Both the position numbers and the translations under genes were made by a program. Positions 1-6,860 of a stretch of DNA of 6,897 bases are shown one piece after another. Every line of letters begins with the position of its first letter. Position 1 is the stretch's first letter. A model generated the notes under the pieces. The model was not told the origin of the DNA and made no database searches. It saw only the letters and a list, made by a program, of their open reading frames with translations. The stretch comes from an uncultured Prevotella sp. (lineage in GTDB: Bacteria > Bacteroidota > Bacteroidia > Bacteroidales > Bacteroidaceae), in contig CALBLK010000057.1 of the NCBI GenBank assembly GCA_937895845.1, forward strand, positions 1 to 6,897, in the 5' to 3' direction.

Positions 1-795
1 GACAACAACCCCATTAAAAGTGATAGAGGGGATGTTGAGATTTCCTGTTATCTGTGGGAACATCACGTATTGACTCCAGGTTACGGTGCGGTAAGGATGT
101 CCGTTAAGTGTTTCTATTTTGAAATTCTTTTGCTGTGGCAGTTTCACCTCTTGGGTGTGAAAGCCTTTAAGGTCAGGCATCTTGCCCTCAAGTTGAGTCA
201 GGTCAACAAGTGTGTACACTTTATATGTGAGCAACACGGGTTCCTGTTCTACTACTTTACGCTTGTTGGCGCTAACCTTAATAAAAAGGTCTGCACCTGA
301 TATTGCAGTACCAGCCTGACGCATTGTTGTCCGCCCCACCCCATTTCCAGATCTGGAATGTCTACCGGATGGCTGCTGCGTCTTTCCACTGACGGAGATA
401 TGCAATACATTCGACTTGACATTTCTTCCATCTGCGTTGACCTGGGCTGGAGTTATTGTGAACCGTCCGCTTTTGTTGGCACAGAGGATGTAAGTGTACG
501 TGATGGACGAGGAAGAACTGGTACGCCCATTCACCATCTGAAAGCTTGACTGTGACGAGGTGCTTGGCCCCATCAACACCTCGAATGCAGATGGAATTCC
601 TCCCACTCTGAACCCGCTCACCTTTTGAGTGTTGACAGTAAATGTTAATCTGAACTGCTGTCCCAAGGCTACATGCGATGGAGCCTCGGCCACGAGACGC
701 TGCGCCTTGGCGTATATGCTGAATATCAAAAACACCGCTACGGCTATAAACTGTCGTGGTGATATGGGGATTGGTACAAATGTCTTAGCCATCAT
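1..795 (-). CDS. batD: BatD aerotolerance protein, N-terminal 265 residues (runs off the left edge)
   Basis: This is the exported, beta-rich BatD component of the Bat aerotolerance locus. No stop codon occurs before base 1, so only the 5' part is present; from general knowledge BatD is usually close to 600 residues and ends in a membrane segment. The sequence starts MMAKTF, has a hydrophobic stretch at about residues 15-29 and a plausible signal peptidase I site after SIYAKA (residue 31). The mature part opens with VAEAPSHVALGQQFRLTFTV, followed by FEVLMGPSTSSQSS, a Ser-rich NGRTSSSSSITYTY strand and SGRFTITPAQV. This is the typical first repeat of BatD (oxygen tolerance family). A second repeat begins near residue 167 (ADLFIKVSANKRKVVEQEPV). 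An in-frame TAA at 820-822 restricts the start to ATG 795 or ATG 792. The gene begins 29 nt after batBC, with AAAGAAAA rather than a Shine-Dalgarno before the start. Confidence 0.9.
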   Translation of the reverse strand, partial: MMAKTFVPIPISPRQFIAVAVFLIFSIYAKAQRLVAEAPSHVALGQQFRLTFTVNTQKVSGFRVGGIPSAFEVLMGPSTSSQSSFQMVNGRTSSSSSITYTYILCANKSGRFTITPAQVNADGRNVKSNVLHISVSGKTQQPSGRHSRSGNGVGRTTMRQAGTAISGADLFIKVSANKRKVVEQEPVLLTYKVYTLVDLTQLEGKMPDLKGFHTQEVKLPQQKNFKIETLNGHPYRTVTWSQYVMFPQITGNLNIPSITFNGVVV

Positions 796-824
796 TTTTC
801 TTTGGGGGTCGATTCGCTTTTATT

Positions 825-2528
825 TTACCAGTTCTTTTCCAGCTTGCGGTTGCGTGGTTGCTTCATGGCGTCTCTCATGCGCTGCTGTGTGCTTTTTTCC
901 TGCTGGATGGCAGCGTTGAGAAGTTGCTCCGCATTTTCTTTGCTCATTTGTCTGTCCTGCTGTTGTTGTTTCTTCTGTTCTTTGTCTTGCCTCTGTTTGG
1001 GTTGTTGCTGTTTTTCTTGTTTCCTGTCCTTGCCATTTTTGTCTTTGTTCTGCCGATTTTTTTGTTGTTGCTGTTGCATTTTTTTCTGCTGTCGCTTGCA
1101 AAGTTCCAGATTGTAGCGTGTATGGTCATCGTTAGGATTTAGTCGAAGTGCGTTTTTATAGGCCTCTATCGCTTCTGCGTAAAGTTTGTTCTTTTGACAC
1201 ACCACACCCATATTGTGATAACCCATAGCCTTGCGCATGGGCGATGTTTCTAGCTTGATCCCTTGCTCATACTGTGCCACAGCCGAGGAGTCTTTGCCCT
1301 GCGCAAAAAGGGCATTGCCTAAATTATAGGCAGCTTGAGCATTGCGTGTGTTCAGTTCTGCAGCCTTTCTGTATGCTGTCTCCGCAGCAGCATAGTTTCC
1401 ATGGCGGAAAGACTTGTTCCCCTGTCTTATCAGCCTGCGGTCATTTTGGGCTACGGCAACAGTTGCCACGGTCAGCATGAAAACGAGGAGGACAGCCACT
1501 TTGCCACGCCTAAACAGACGCAAGCGGCGTGACAAAGGACTTTTGCGACCCAGAAGGATTGCATCTGCAATCAACAGGAGCAAGGCCAAAAGCCCAAATG
1601 CTTGAAACTGTTCGTCATAGTCACTGTAAACATCTGTTTCTATTTCTTTCCTGGCTAAATTGGACAGTGCGTCATTGAGCTGGCGCTGGGCATTACTGTT
1701 GTTTTCAACATGTATATAGGTACCTCCGCCATTCTGAGCCACTTGACGGCACATATCCTCACTGAGCCTTGACATAACAGTGTTTCCCATATTGTCGCGC
1801 ATAAACTCATTGGAGCCGTCTGCCACAGGAACAGGTGCTCCCTGCGTAGTTCCAACGCCAAGCACGTAAACATTCATGCCCTTTTCGTGCGCAGCCTTAG
1901 CTGCCTCCAAGGCACCTCCCTCATGGTCTTCCCCGTCGGTAATCAGAATGATGGCGCGCCCTACCCCTTTCTCTTTGGTAAAGCTCTTTGTTGCCATCTG
2001 GATGGCCTTGGCTATATCTGTTCCCTGTGATGTAATCATAGATGGAGAGATACTGGATAGAAACATCTTTGCCGATACATAGTCGCTGGTTATGGGGAGC
2101 TGGACAAAGGCATCACCAGCGAAGACTATCAGCCCAACTTTGTCATCACTAAAATTATCCACCAGATTTTCAACCATCATCTTGCTGCGGTCCAAACGAC
2201 TAGGCACAACGTCGGTGGCTCGCATAGAGTTGCTGATGTCAAGGGCTATGACCGTCTCTATGCCAACACGTTTCTCTTTGCTAATCTTTGTGCCCATCTG
2301 CGGACGTGCCAGCATCAGACATACAAGAGCAAGGGCCGCCTCAAAGAGAACGAATTTGACCAGCGGGCGCCACGATGACACATCAGGCATCATCTGCCTT
2401 ACCAATTCAGGGGTGCCTATCCTGCGCAACAGCCTTTTCCGCTTGCGTTGCATCCAAACACGCACCAAGGCCAGAATAGGTACCAATGCCAGTAAATACA
2501 AATATTGTGGGTCTTCGAATCTAAACAT
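825..2528 (-). CDS. batB: BatB-BatC fusion: membrane vWA protein with C-terminal TPR domain
   Basis: This 567-residue protein joins BatB (about residues 1-340) to BatC (about 341-567) without any stop. The BatB part has membrane segments at about 8-24, 57-75 and 309-326. Its vWA domain carries a complete MIDAS: DISNS (97-101), T170 in QGTDI and D198 in ITDGED. Residues 328-343 are very basic (GRKSPLSRRLRLFRRGK). They are followed by a hydrophobic signal-like helix (344-360) ending AVA-Q, which resembles the N-terminus of a separate BatC. Three TPR-like units follow (about 364-395, 397-427 and 432-465), then a Gln/Lys-rich tract (478-527) and a conserved-looking tail (ENAEQLLNAAIQQEK). Positive charges at 27-36 and 328-343 predict that both the vWA and TPR parts are periplasmic. 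The ATG lies 12 nt after the batA stop. An internal ATG at 1478 (residue 351) falls inside the helix and is a poor separate start. In Bacteroides, batB and batC are usually distinct genes. Confidence 0.93.
   Translation of the reverse strand: MFRFEDPQYLYLLALVPILALVRVWMQRKRKRLLRRIGTPELVRQMMPDVSSWRPLVKFVLFEAALALVCLMLARPQMGTKISKEKRVGIETVIALDISNSMRATDVVPSRLDRSKMMVENLVDNFSDDKVGLIVFAGDAFVQLPITSDYVSAKMFLSSISPSMITSQGTDIAKAIQMATKSFTKEKGVGRAIILITDGEDHEGGALEAAKAAHEKGMNVYVLGVGTTQGAPVPVADGSNEFMRDNMGNTVMSRLSEDMCRQVAQNGGGTYIHVENNSNAQRQLNDALSNLARKEIETDVYSDYDEQFQAFGLLALLLLIADAILLGRKSPLSRRLRLFRRGKVAVLLVFMLTVATVAVAQNDRRLIRQGNKSFRHGNYAAAETAYRKAAELNTRNAQAAYNLGNALFAQGKDSSAVAQYEQGIKLETSPMRKAMGYHNMGVVCQKNKLYAEAIEAYKNALRLNPNDDHTRYNLELCKRQQKKMQQQQQKNRQNKDKNGKDRKQEKQQQPKQRQDKEQKKQQQQDRQMSKENAEQLLNAAIQQEKSTQQRMRDAMKQPRNRKLEKNW
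948..1097 (-). repeat. Gln/Lys-rich low-complexity tract inside batBC
   Basis: This stretch encodes residues 478-527 of the fusion protein. They are almost entirely Q and K with some R, N, D and E, including runs such as KMQQQQQK and KKQQQQDRQ. On the plus strand it appears as repeated ttg/ctg/ttt triplets. BatC proteins commonly have a charged, Q-rich linker between the TPRs and the short conserved tail, so it is probably a flexible spacer rather than a sequencing artefact. The frame stays open across it. Confidence 0.7.
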
Positions 2529-2540
2529 AATCTACTTTCC

Positions 2541-3539
2541 TTAGGGAATACGGCGTAATACGGTCAGTCTCAGCAACAGTTCTATCGCCATAAGAATGAG
2601 TGCAAGTGCCACAAAAGGCTGATACACATCATATTTCTTGCTGAACTGCTTGACCTTGAGTTTAGTCTTTTCAAGTTTGTCTATCTCATGATAAATTTTT
2701 TGCAGCTCTTTAGTACTTGTCGCGCGGTAGAACGCTCCGTTTGTGGCTGAAGCGATGTCACTCAGTGTATGGGTGTCAATTTCAACGGGGATGTTTACAT
2801 ATTGCACACCACCAGCAACAGGCATAGGATAAGGTGCGGTCTTGTTTGTTCCAACTCCAATTGTGTACACTCTGACACCGAGGCTCTTTGCTATCTCTGC
2901 CGCAGTCATGGGCGAGAGGTCGCCCATATTGTTCGATCCGTCTGTCAACAGTATCACCACTTTGCTCTTGGCCTTTGAGTCTTTCAACCGGCTCACAGCA
3001 TTGGCCAGCCCCATACCAATGGCCGTTCCGTCTTGAATAAGTCCCCTGAGGGCGATGTCTGTCCGAACATTGCGGAGCAGGTTGAGCAGGGAGGCGTGAT
3101 CCGTGGTCATAGGGCACTGTGTAAAGGCTTCTCCAGCAAATACGGTCAGTCCGATATTGTCGTTAGGTCTTCCGCTGACAAACTCTGCAGCCACCTGTTT
3201 GGCTGCTTCTATGCGGTTAGGCTTGAGGTCCTCGGCCAGCATGCTTGTAGACACATCGACTGCCAGCATGATGTCAATTCCCTCAACTTCCTTGTCTTGC
3301 CATGCATTGCGCGTCTGCGGACGTGCCATGGCAATCACGAGCAGCGTGAATGCCAGTATGCGCAAGATTATTGGCAGAGGTATCAGCCGAACTCGCCATG
3401 TTACAGGAGCCACACGGAAGATGCTGGTGTCGCTTGAACGCATTGCCGGGTCTGCCTTTTTCCAACACATCAGACACCAGACGATGTAAGGGATAATCAG
3501 TAGCAGGAGTAACAGATATTCAGTATTTGCAAATTCCAT
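2541..3539 (-). CDS. batA: BatA, membrane-anchored von Willebrand factor A protein
   Basis: This 332-residue protein is full length for BatA. A first membrane helix (about 7-25) is followed by a basic loop, a second helix at about 54-73 ending in the family motif MARPQTRN, the vWA domain (about 86-280) and a third helix at about 307-326. The MIDAS is complete: DVSTS (95-99), T172 in QDGTAIG and D200 in LLTDGSNN. VFAGEAFTQCPMTTD (133-147) is typical of BatA/BatB. The basic loop between helices 1 and 2 predicts that the vWA domain faces the periplasm. Metal-dependent binding of a partner is expected from the family; the ligand is not known. The ATG lies 6 nt after the stop of the upstream gene and there is no Shine-Dalgarno. 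Its architecture parallels the BatB half of the next gene, as expected for ancient tandem paralogues. Confidence 0.94.
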   Translation of the reverse strand: MEFANTEYLLLLLLIIPYIVWCLMCWKKADPAMRSSDTSIFRVAPVTWRVRLIPLPIILRILAFTLLVIAMARPQTRNAWQDKEVEGIDIMLAVDVSTSMLAEDLKPNRIEAAKQVAAEFVSGRPNDNIGLTVFAGEAFTQCPMTTDHASLLNLLRNVRTDIALRGLIQDGTAIGMGLANAVSRLKDSKAKSKVVILLTDGSNNMGDLSPMTAAEIAKSLGVRVYTIGVGTNKTAPYPMPVAGGVQYVNIPVEIDTHTLSDIASATNGAFYRATSTKELQKIYHEIDKLEKTKLKVKQFSKKYDVYQPFVALALILMAIELLLRLTVLRRIP

Positions 3540-3545
3540 CGTCGG

Positions 3546-4616
3546 TTAAGCTAAATTCCCATAAATGAGGTAAATCACCATACCCAGCAGTCCTGTCGCG
3601 ACAAGAGATATTATAATGATTGCCACTTTCATCAGCTTCTGCTCTTTCATTTCCCGCTCGTCATCATCCGACAGACGAGGTCGTGTTTCCTCTTGAGGAG
3701 GGGTATCCGTTTTGGTCGCATTGATAAAGTCAATGGCATTAATAAGGTTGCGGTCGTTTTCATTAATAAGTGTTGAGTACTTGGCAAACTTAACCAAATC
3801 TGCAGTTTCAAACAGTTCGCGTAATTCATCAAGGTCCTTGCTGTCTTGTGATGCAGTAAGCTTTTCAATGATCTCGCCGCTTGTCATCTCCATAGCCCTG
3901 AACCCATAGCGTTCCTCAATATACTTGCGCAGAGTCTCAGTCAGACGCGTATAGTATTCTTTTGAGTTTTCAGATGAAGTCATGTTTCCCCTTTTTATAA
4001 GCTCTATCTCGCGCATAGCCTTCTGATGGGGGAGCAGTCGCTTGATGGATTTGATGGGGATGACTATTGACCTGCCTGTTCGTAACTGTACATAGAGCCA
4101 GCACACTGCGGCCAGGAGAAGCAACATCAGCATACTGAGCCAAAACGCCGCAGACCAGTCAGCCCACTGGAATGGGTTGTCTTGAACATCTTTTGGTGGA
4201 AAGAATTTATCCACGTTCGTCGTATCCACATCAACCTCCACGACCTTTAGCGCCAGTTTATTGGTCGTGAATGTCTTTCCATCCACCTTCACTTTCATTG
4301 GGGGAAGGTAATAAAGCTTTCCATCAAACGAGGTAAGCGTGTAAATACGTATCCTTCTAACCATATTGTCCTCAACTGCTGACGAGTCGGTGTCATGCTG
4401 GGCGACCACCTCTACGCCTGGGACAATCATCTGTAGCGGCTGAAAGGATGGGAATTCAACCCTTGCGTCCTTGTTGACAATGGCAGATACCATGAGCTTT
4501 GTCTGCTGTCCAATCAGCAACTCCATGTTCTCTATCTTTGAATTTACAGAAACTTGAGCTGAAAGACTAAAACAAGCTGACAGAAAAGCAATTATAGATA
4601 GTATTGTCTTTCTCAT
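3546..4616 (-). CDS. Membrane protein with BatD-like N-terminus and DUF4381-like cytosolic domain
   Basis: This 356-residue protein has a signal peptide (1-20, cleavage likely at SLSA-Q). An exported beta-rich region follows (about 21-130, starting VSVNSKIENMELLIGQQTKL), then a membrane helix at about 155-177. The cytosolic part (about 178-325) contains LPHQKAMREIELIKRGN and EYYTRLTETLRKYIEERYGF, and ends in an acidic, Pro-containing linker. A second helix lies at about 330-352. The cytosolic motif (a short helix, then a tyrosine-rich LRKYIEERYG helix and a TSGEII segment) is what I associate with DUF4381 proteins of MoxR/vWA clusters. The exported part resembles BatD's first repeat in layout. 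The ATG overlaps the stop of the DUF58 gene by 4 nt (ATGA), suggesting translational coupling. Role by inference: a bridge across the membrane between MoxR/DUF58 and the periplasmic vWA proteins. The exact family name is less certain than its membership of the operon. Confidence 0.85.
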   Translation of the reverse strand: MRKTILSIIAFLSACFSLSAQVSVNSKIENMELLIGQQTKLMVSAIVNKDARVEFPSFQPLQMIVPGVEVVAQHDTDSSAVEDNMVRRIRIYTLTSFDGKLYYLPPMKVKVDGKTFTTNKLALKVVEVDVDTTNVDKFFPPKDVQDNPFQWADWSAAFWLSMLMLLLLAAVCWLYVQLRTGRSIVIPIKSIKRLLPHQKAMREIELIKRGNMTSSENSKEYYTRLTETLRKYIEERYGFRAMEMTSGEIIEKLTASQDSKDLDELRELFETADLVKFAKYSTLINENDRNLINAIDFINATKTDTPPQEETRPRLSDDDEREMKEQKLMKVAIIIISLVATGLLGMVIYLIYGNLA

Positions 4617-5494
4617 TTTCGGATTCTCATTTCAAACATAGTCCGCAGGGCTTTGACAAAGTCTCCATCTGTCGAAACGCTGACATGGTCTATCTTGCTC
4701 TTGTTCAGCGTTTCGTTCAGTCGCAACTGGCTATTTTGCCAGTGCTGACGGTACTGCTGCCTCACCCGTTTGCTTCCTGTGTCAACATACATTTCTTCTC
4801 CGCTCTCGGCATCGACCAATTTTAGCAGCCCAACATTAGGTAGTTCCGTTGCCCATTGGTCATAAACCTGGATGGCCATCATGTCATGCTTTCTTCCTGC
4901 CAGCTGAAATACTGAACTTTTCACATCGCTGTCGGAAACAAAGAAGTCACTGAGCAAGAAAGTAGTGCAACGGCGCTTCATCACCTGCATGAGAAACTCC
5001 AAAGCCTGCGTAATGTCTGTGCGCTTGCTCTCCGGACTGAAATCAAGCATTTCACGAATCATGTACAGAATATGCCTGCGACCTTTCTTCGGCGGAATAT
5101 ACTTCTCAATCTTATCAGAAAAGAACACCATGCCTATCTTGTCATTATTTTGCAAGGCACTAAATGCCAATGTAGCGGCAATCTCTGCAACCATATCGCG
5201 CTTAAGCTGCCCACGAGTGGCAAAATCAAGCGAACCGCTCACGTCAACAAGCAACATAAGCGTGAGTTCACGCTCCTCCTCAAACACCTTGACGTAAGGG
5301 CGGTGAAAACGTGCAGTCACATTCCAATCAATGTCTCTCACATCATCACCAAACTGATATTCCCTTACTTCGCTAAATGCCATTCCGCGTCCTTTAAAAG
5401 CCGAATGGTACTGGCCGGCGAAAATGTTAGCACTCAGTCCGCGTGTCTTTATTTCAATGCGCCTTACACGCCTGATGATTTCACTTGATTCCAA
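4613..5494 (-). CDS. DUF58 family protein with vWA-like fold, TTG start
   Basis: This 293-residue cytosolic protein is the usual partner of MoxR ATPases. The DUF58 signature YQFGDDVRDIDWNVTAR spans residues 46-62, preceded by FAGQYHSAFKGRGMAFSEVRE. A vWA-like core follows, with DVSGS (84-88), RTDI (158-161) and LLSDFF (181-186), so MIDAS-type metal-binding residues are largely present. No membrane segment is visible. The first codon (5494-5492) is TTG. Going upstream in frame there is no ATG or GTG before the TAA at 5522-5524, and the next internal ATG (residue 38) would remove the conserved N-terminus. The sequence after the TTG (ESSEIIRRVRRIEIKTRGL) aligns by memory with Bacteroides homologues starting METSELLKKV, which supports TTG as the start. 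It begins 60 nt after moxR, and its TGA overlaps the next gene's ATG. Confidence 0.92.
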   Translation of the reverse strand: MESSEIIRRVRRIEIKTRGLSANIFAGQYHSAFKGRGMAFSEVREYQFGDDVRDIDWNVTARFHRPYVKVFEEERELTLMLLVDVSGSLDFATRGQLKRDMVAEIAATLAFSALQNNDKIGMVFFSDKIEKYIPPKKGRRHILYMIREMLDFSPESKRTDITQALEFLMQVMKRRCTTFLLSDFFVSDSDVKSSVFQLAGRKHDMMAIQVYDQWATELPNVGLLKLVDAESGEEMYVDTGSKRVRQQYRQHWQNSQLRLNETLNKSKIDHVSVSTDGDFVKALRTMFEMRIRK

Positions 5495-5554
5495 AATAAC
5501 TATGTTTTGTTCACAATTAAATTATCAGTTGGAAAACTACCGGTGAACTTGCAA

Positions 5555-6550
5555 TCAAGGCACTTCAACCTTGTTAATCACCTTGCTTATTATCTCCTCG
5601 CTGGTAACATTGGCCGCCTCTGCCTCGTAGGTCAGTCCTATTCTGTGGCGGAGCACGTCGTGGGCCACTGCGCGAACATCCTCAGGAACCACATAACCGC
5701 GGCGCTTCACGAAAGCATAAGCTCTTGCGGCTTTAGCCAAACAAATGCTGGCACGCGGACTTCCACCGAATGCTATCAGGTCTTTCAGCTCTTTCAGTCC
5801 ATAATGCTCTGGATAACGCGTGGCAAAGACTATGTCTGCTACATAGCTTTCGATTTTCTCGTCAATATATACATCGCGCACCACACTGCGTGCTGCCATT
5901 ATCTCATCCGATGTCGTCACTGGCCTTACTGTGGGTAGAGAGCCTGCAAGATTCTCGCGTATAATCTTGCGTTCCTCGTCAATTGTGGGATAGCCGACAA
6001 CGACTTTCATCATAAATCGGTCCATCTGCGCCTCCGGAAGAGGATAAGTGCCCTCTTGCTCAATCGGGTTCTGTGTAGCCATGACCAGAAACGGTTTTGG
6101 TAGCCCAAATGTCTTGTTGCCAATTGTGACCTGTTTTTCCTGCATGGCCTCAAGCAGCGCACTTTGCACCTTGGCCGGTGCACGGTTTATTTCATCGGCA
6201 AGCACAAAGTTGGCAAACACTGGTCCTTGCTTCACTTGAAACTGCTCATCTTTCTGTGAGTAAACCATCGTCCCGACAACATCAGCAGGGAGCAGGTCAG
6301 GTGTAAACTGCACGCGGCTGAATTTGGCATCAATCAGTTGCGACAGTGTCTTGATGGCCAGTGTTTTGGCCAGGCCAGGCACGCCCTCAAGAAGAATGTG
6401 TCCATCACTTAGCAGGGCTATCAAAAGTGTGTCTACAAGGTGATGCTGGCCCACAATGACCTGATCCATTCCTGTGGTGAGATTCGTAACAAATGCACTT
6501 TGCTGGGCAATACGCTCGTTAAGTTCCCTAATGTCTATAGCTTCAGCCAT
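5555..6550 (-). CDS. moxR: MoxR family AAA+ ATPase
   Basis: This 331-residue protein is full length for a MoxR ATPase and is the first gene of the operon. It has Walker A GVPGLAKT (56-63), Walker B VLADEINR (116-123, catalytic D119/E120), sensor 1 ATQNP (N161), arginine-finger motif QMDRFM (175-180, R178) and sensor 2 GGSPRAS (262-268, R266). The C-terminal helical lid follows (YVVPEDVRAVAHDVLRHRI). No signal or membrane segment is visible, so it is cytosolic. MoxR proteins act as chaperone-like ATPases for vWA-domain partners, which here would be DUF58, BatA and BatB. The ATG at 6550 follows a long A-rich leader (CAAAAACAAACAAAT on the coding strand) with no Shine-Dalgarno, common in Bacteroidetes. 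The gene ends in TGA at 5555-5557. Confidence 0.96.
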   Translation of the reverse strand: MAEAIDIRELNERIAQQSAFVTNLTTGMDQVIVGQHHLVDTLLIALLSDGHILLEGVPGLAKTLAIKTLSQLIDAKFSRVQFTPDLLPADVVGTMVYSQKDEQFQVKQGPVFANFVLADEINRAPAKVQSALLEAMQEKQVTIGNKTFGLPKPFLVMATQNPIEQEGTYPLPEAQMDRFMMKVVVGYPTIDEERKIIRENLAGSLPTVRPVTTSDEIMAARSVVRDVYIDEKIESYVADIVFATRYPEHYGLKELKDLIAFGGSPRASICLAKAARAYAFVKRRGYVVPEDVRAVAHDVLRHRIGLTYEAEAANVTSEEIISKVINKVEVP

Positions 6551-6572
6551 ATTTGTTTGTTTTTGTTTTTTT
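6551..6572 (-). promoter_or_regulatory. A-rich untranslated leader of moxR
   Basis: The 22 bases before the moxR ATG are almost all A with scattered C on the coding strand, and no GGAGG-like site is present. Bacteroidetes genes often use A-rich initiation regions instead of a Shine-Dalgarno, so this probably serves translation start. Confidence 0.45.
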
Positions 6573-6592
6573 GCGAATTAGTAACTCTGTCC

Positions 6593-6614
6593 TATTTTTG
6601 TAGGCGCAAAAATA
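6593..6614. repeat. Perfect 8-bp inverted repeat with a 6-nt spacer upstream of moxR
   Basis: The arms tatttttg (6593-6600) and caaaaata (6607-6614) are exact reverse complements separated by taggcg. The right-hand arm, read on the minus strand, is also the candidate -7 box. The repeat could be an operator, a small hairpin at the 5' end of the transcript, or chance symmetry in AT-rich DNA. Confidence 0.5.
6607..6614 (-). promoter_or_regulatory. Candidate -7 promoter element of the bat operon
   Basis: On the minus strand this reads TATTTTTG, an exact match to the Bacteroidetes -7 consensus TAnnTTTG. Transcription would begin near 6600, giving a leader of about 50 nt before the moxR ATG. I could not find a TTTG -33 element at the usual spacing (the sequence there is CGAG, about 6634-6637), so the assignment rests on the -7 box and its position alone. 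Confidence 0.4.
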
Positions 6615-6699
6615 CGCAAAATGGGGGAAATGTCTCGCTATGCCCATTCTAAATAATATTAAAATCATTGACGTGTTGCATTTTTTTAATCTTTTAGGA

Positions 6700-6789
6700 T
6701 TATTCGGGCAGTCTGTAACTATTCAGCGGCGGCGTTTCCTGTGCTTTTTTACGAGAGCCGCAGATGATAATGCTCATGCCGAAGTACAT
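6700..6789 (-). other. Possible 29-codon small ORF between terminator and promoter (doubtful)
   Basis: An ATG at 6789 opens 29 codons ending in TAA at 6700-6702. The peptide starts MYFGMSIIICGS and ends NSYRLPE, with a short hydrophobic stretch followed by a basic and Pro-containing tail. There is no Shine-Dalgarno or promoter of its own, and it starts only 3 nt from the terminator hairpin. The same frame is open to the right edge except for one TGA (6805-6807). I do not recognise it. It may be noncoding or the remnant of a gene end. Confidence 0.15.
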
Positions 6790-6791
6790 AG

Positions 6792-6824
6792 AAAAAGGAA
6801 ACCTTCACAGGCTTCCTTTTTTTT
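6792..6824. terminator. Intrinsic terminator hairpin, possibly bidirectional
   Basis: The left arm AAAAAGGAAACC (6792-6803) pairs with GGCTTCCTTTTT (6810-6821) around the loop TTCACA. This gives 11 pairs with one A-C mismatch. On the plus strand it is followed by an unbroken run of eight T (6817-6824). On the minus strand the complementary A-run gives TTTTT after the stem, so it could act in both directions. It most likely ends a minus-strand gene lying beyond the right edge and insulates the bat operon from it. Confidence 0.7.
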
Positions 6825-6860
6825 GAAAGAAAGTGTAAAACTTATCTTTCGGTAACATTA

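Noticed and set aside
948..1097. Microsatellite or CRISPR-like repetition on the plus strand (ttg/ctg triplets)
   Set aside because: There is no regular unit or spacer structure. The periodicity of three comes from Gln and Lys codons.
802..1142. Overlapping Cys/Leu/Phe-rich open frames on the plus strand, plus alternative minus-strand frames
   Set aside because: They are the complement or shifted frames of the Gln/Lys-rich tract of batBC. Their composition follows from the CAG/CAA/AAG repeats, and the real frame shows clear BatC homology.
1476..1478. Internal ATG as a separate batC start
   Set aside because: It falls in the middle of the hydrophobic helix (residue 351), would leave about ten residues before the AVA-Q site with no basic N-terminus, and has no initiation signal. 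The fused frame is continuous.
5509..5548. gttcac ... gtgaac inverted repeat in the moxR-DUF58 spacer
   Set aside because: It has only 6-bp arms separated by 28 bases and no associated T-run or promoter motif. This is within chance for the composition.
6440..6855. Two plus-strand frames of 70 and 71 codons (6440-6652 and 6640-6855)
   Set aside because: The first lies largely antisense to moxR, and the second runs through the terminator hairpin and its T-run. Neither shows protein-like motifs or a start region.
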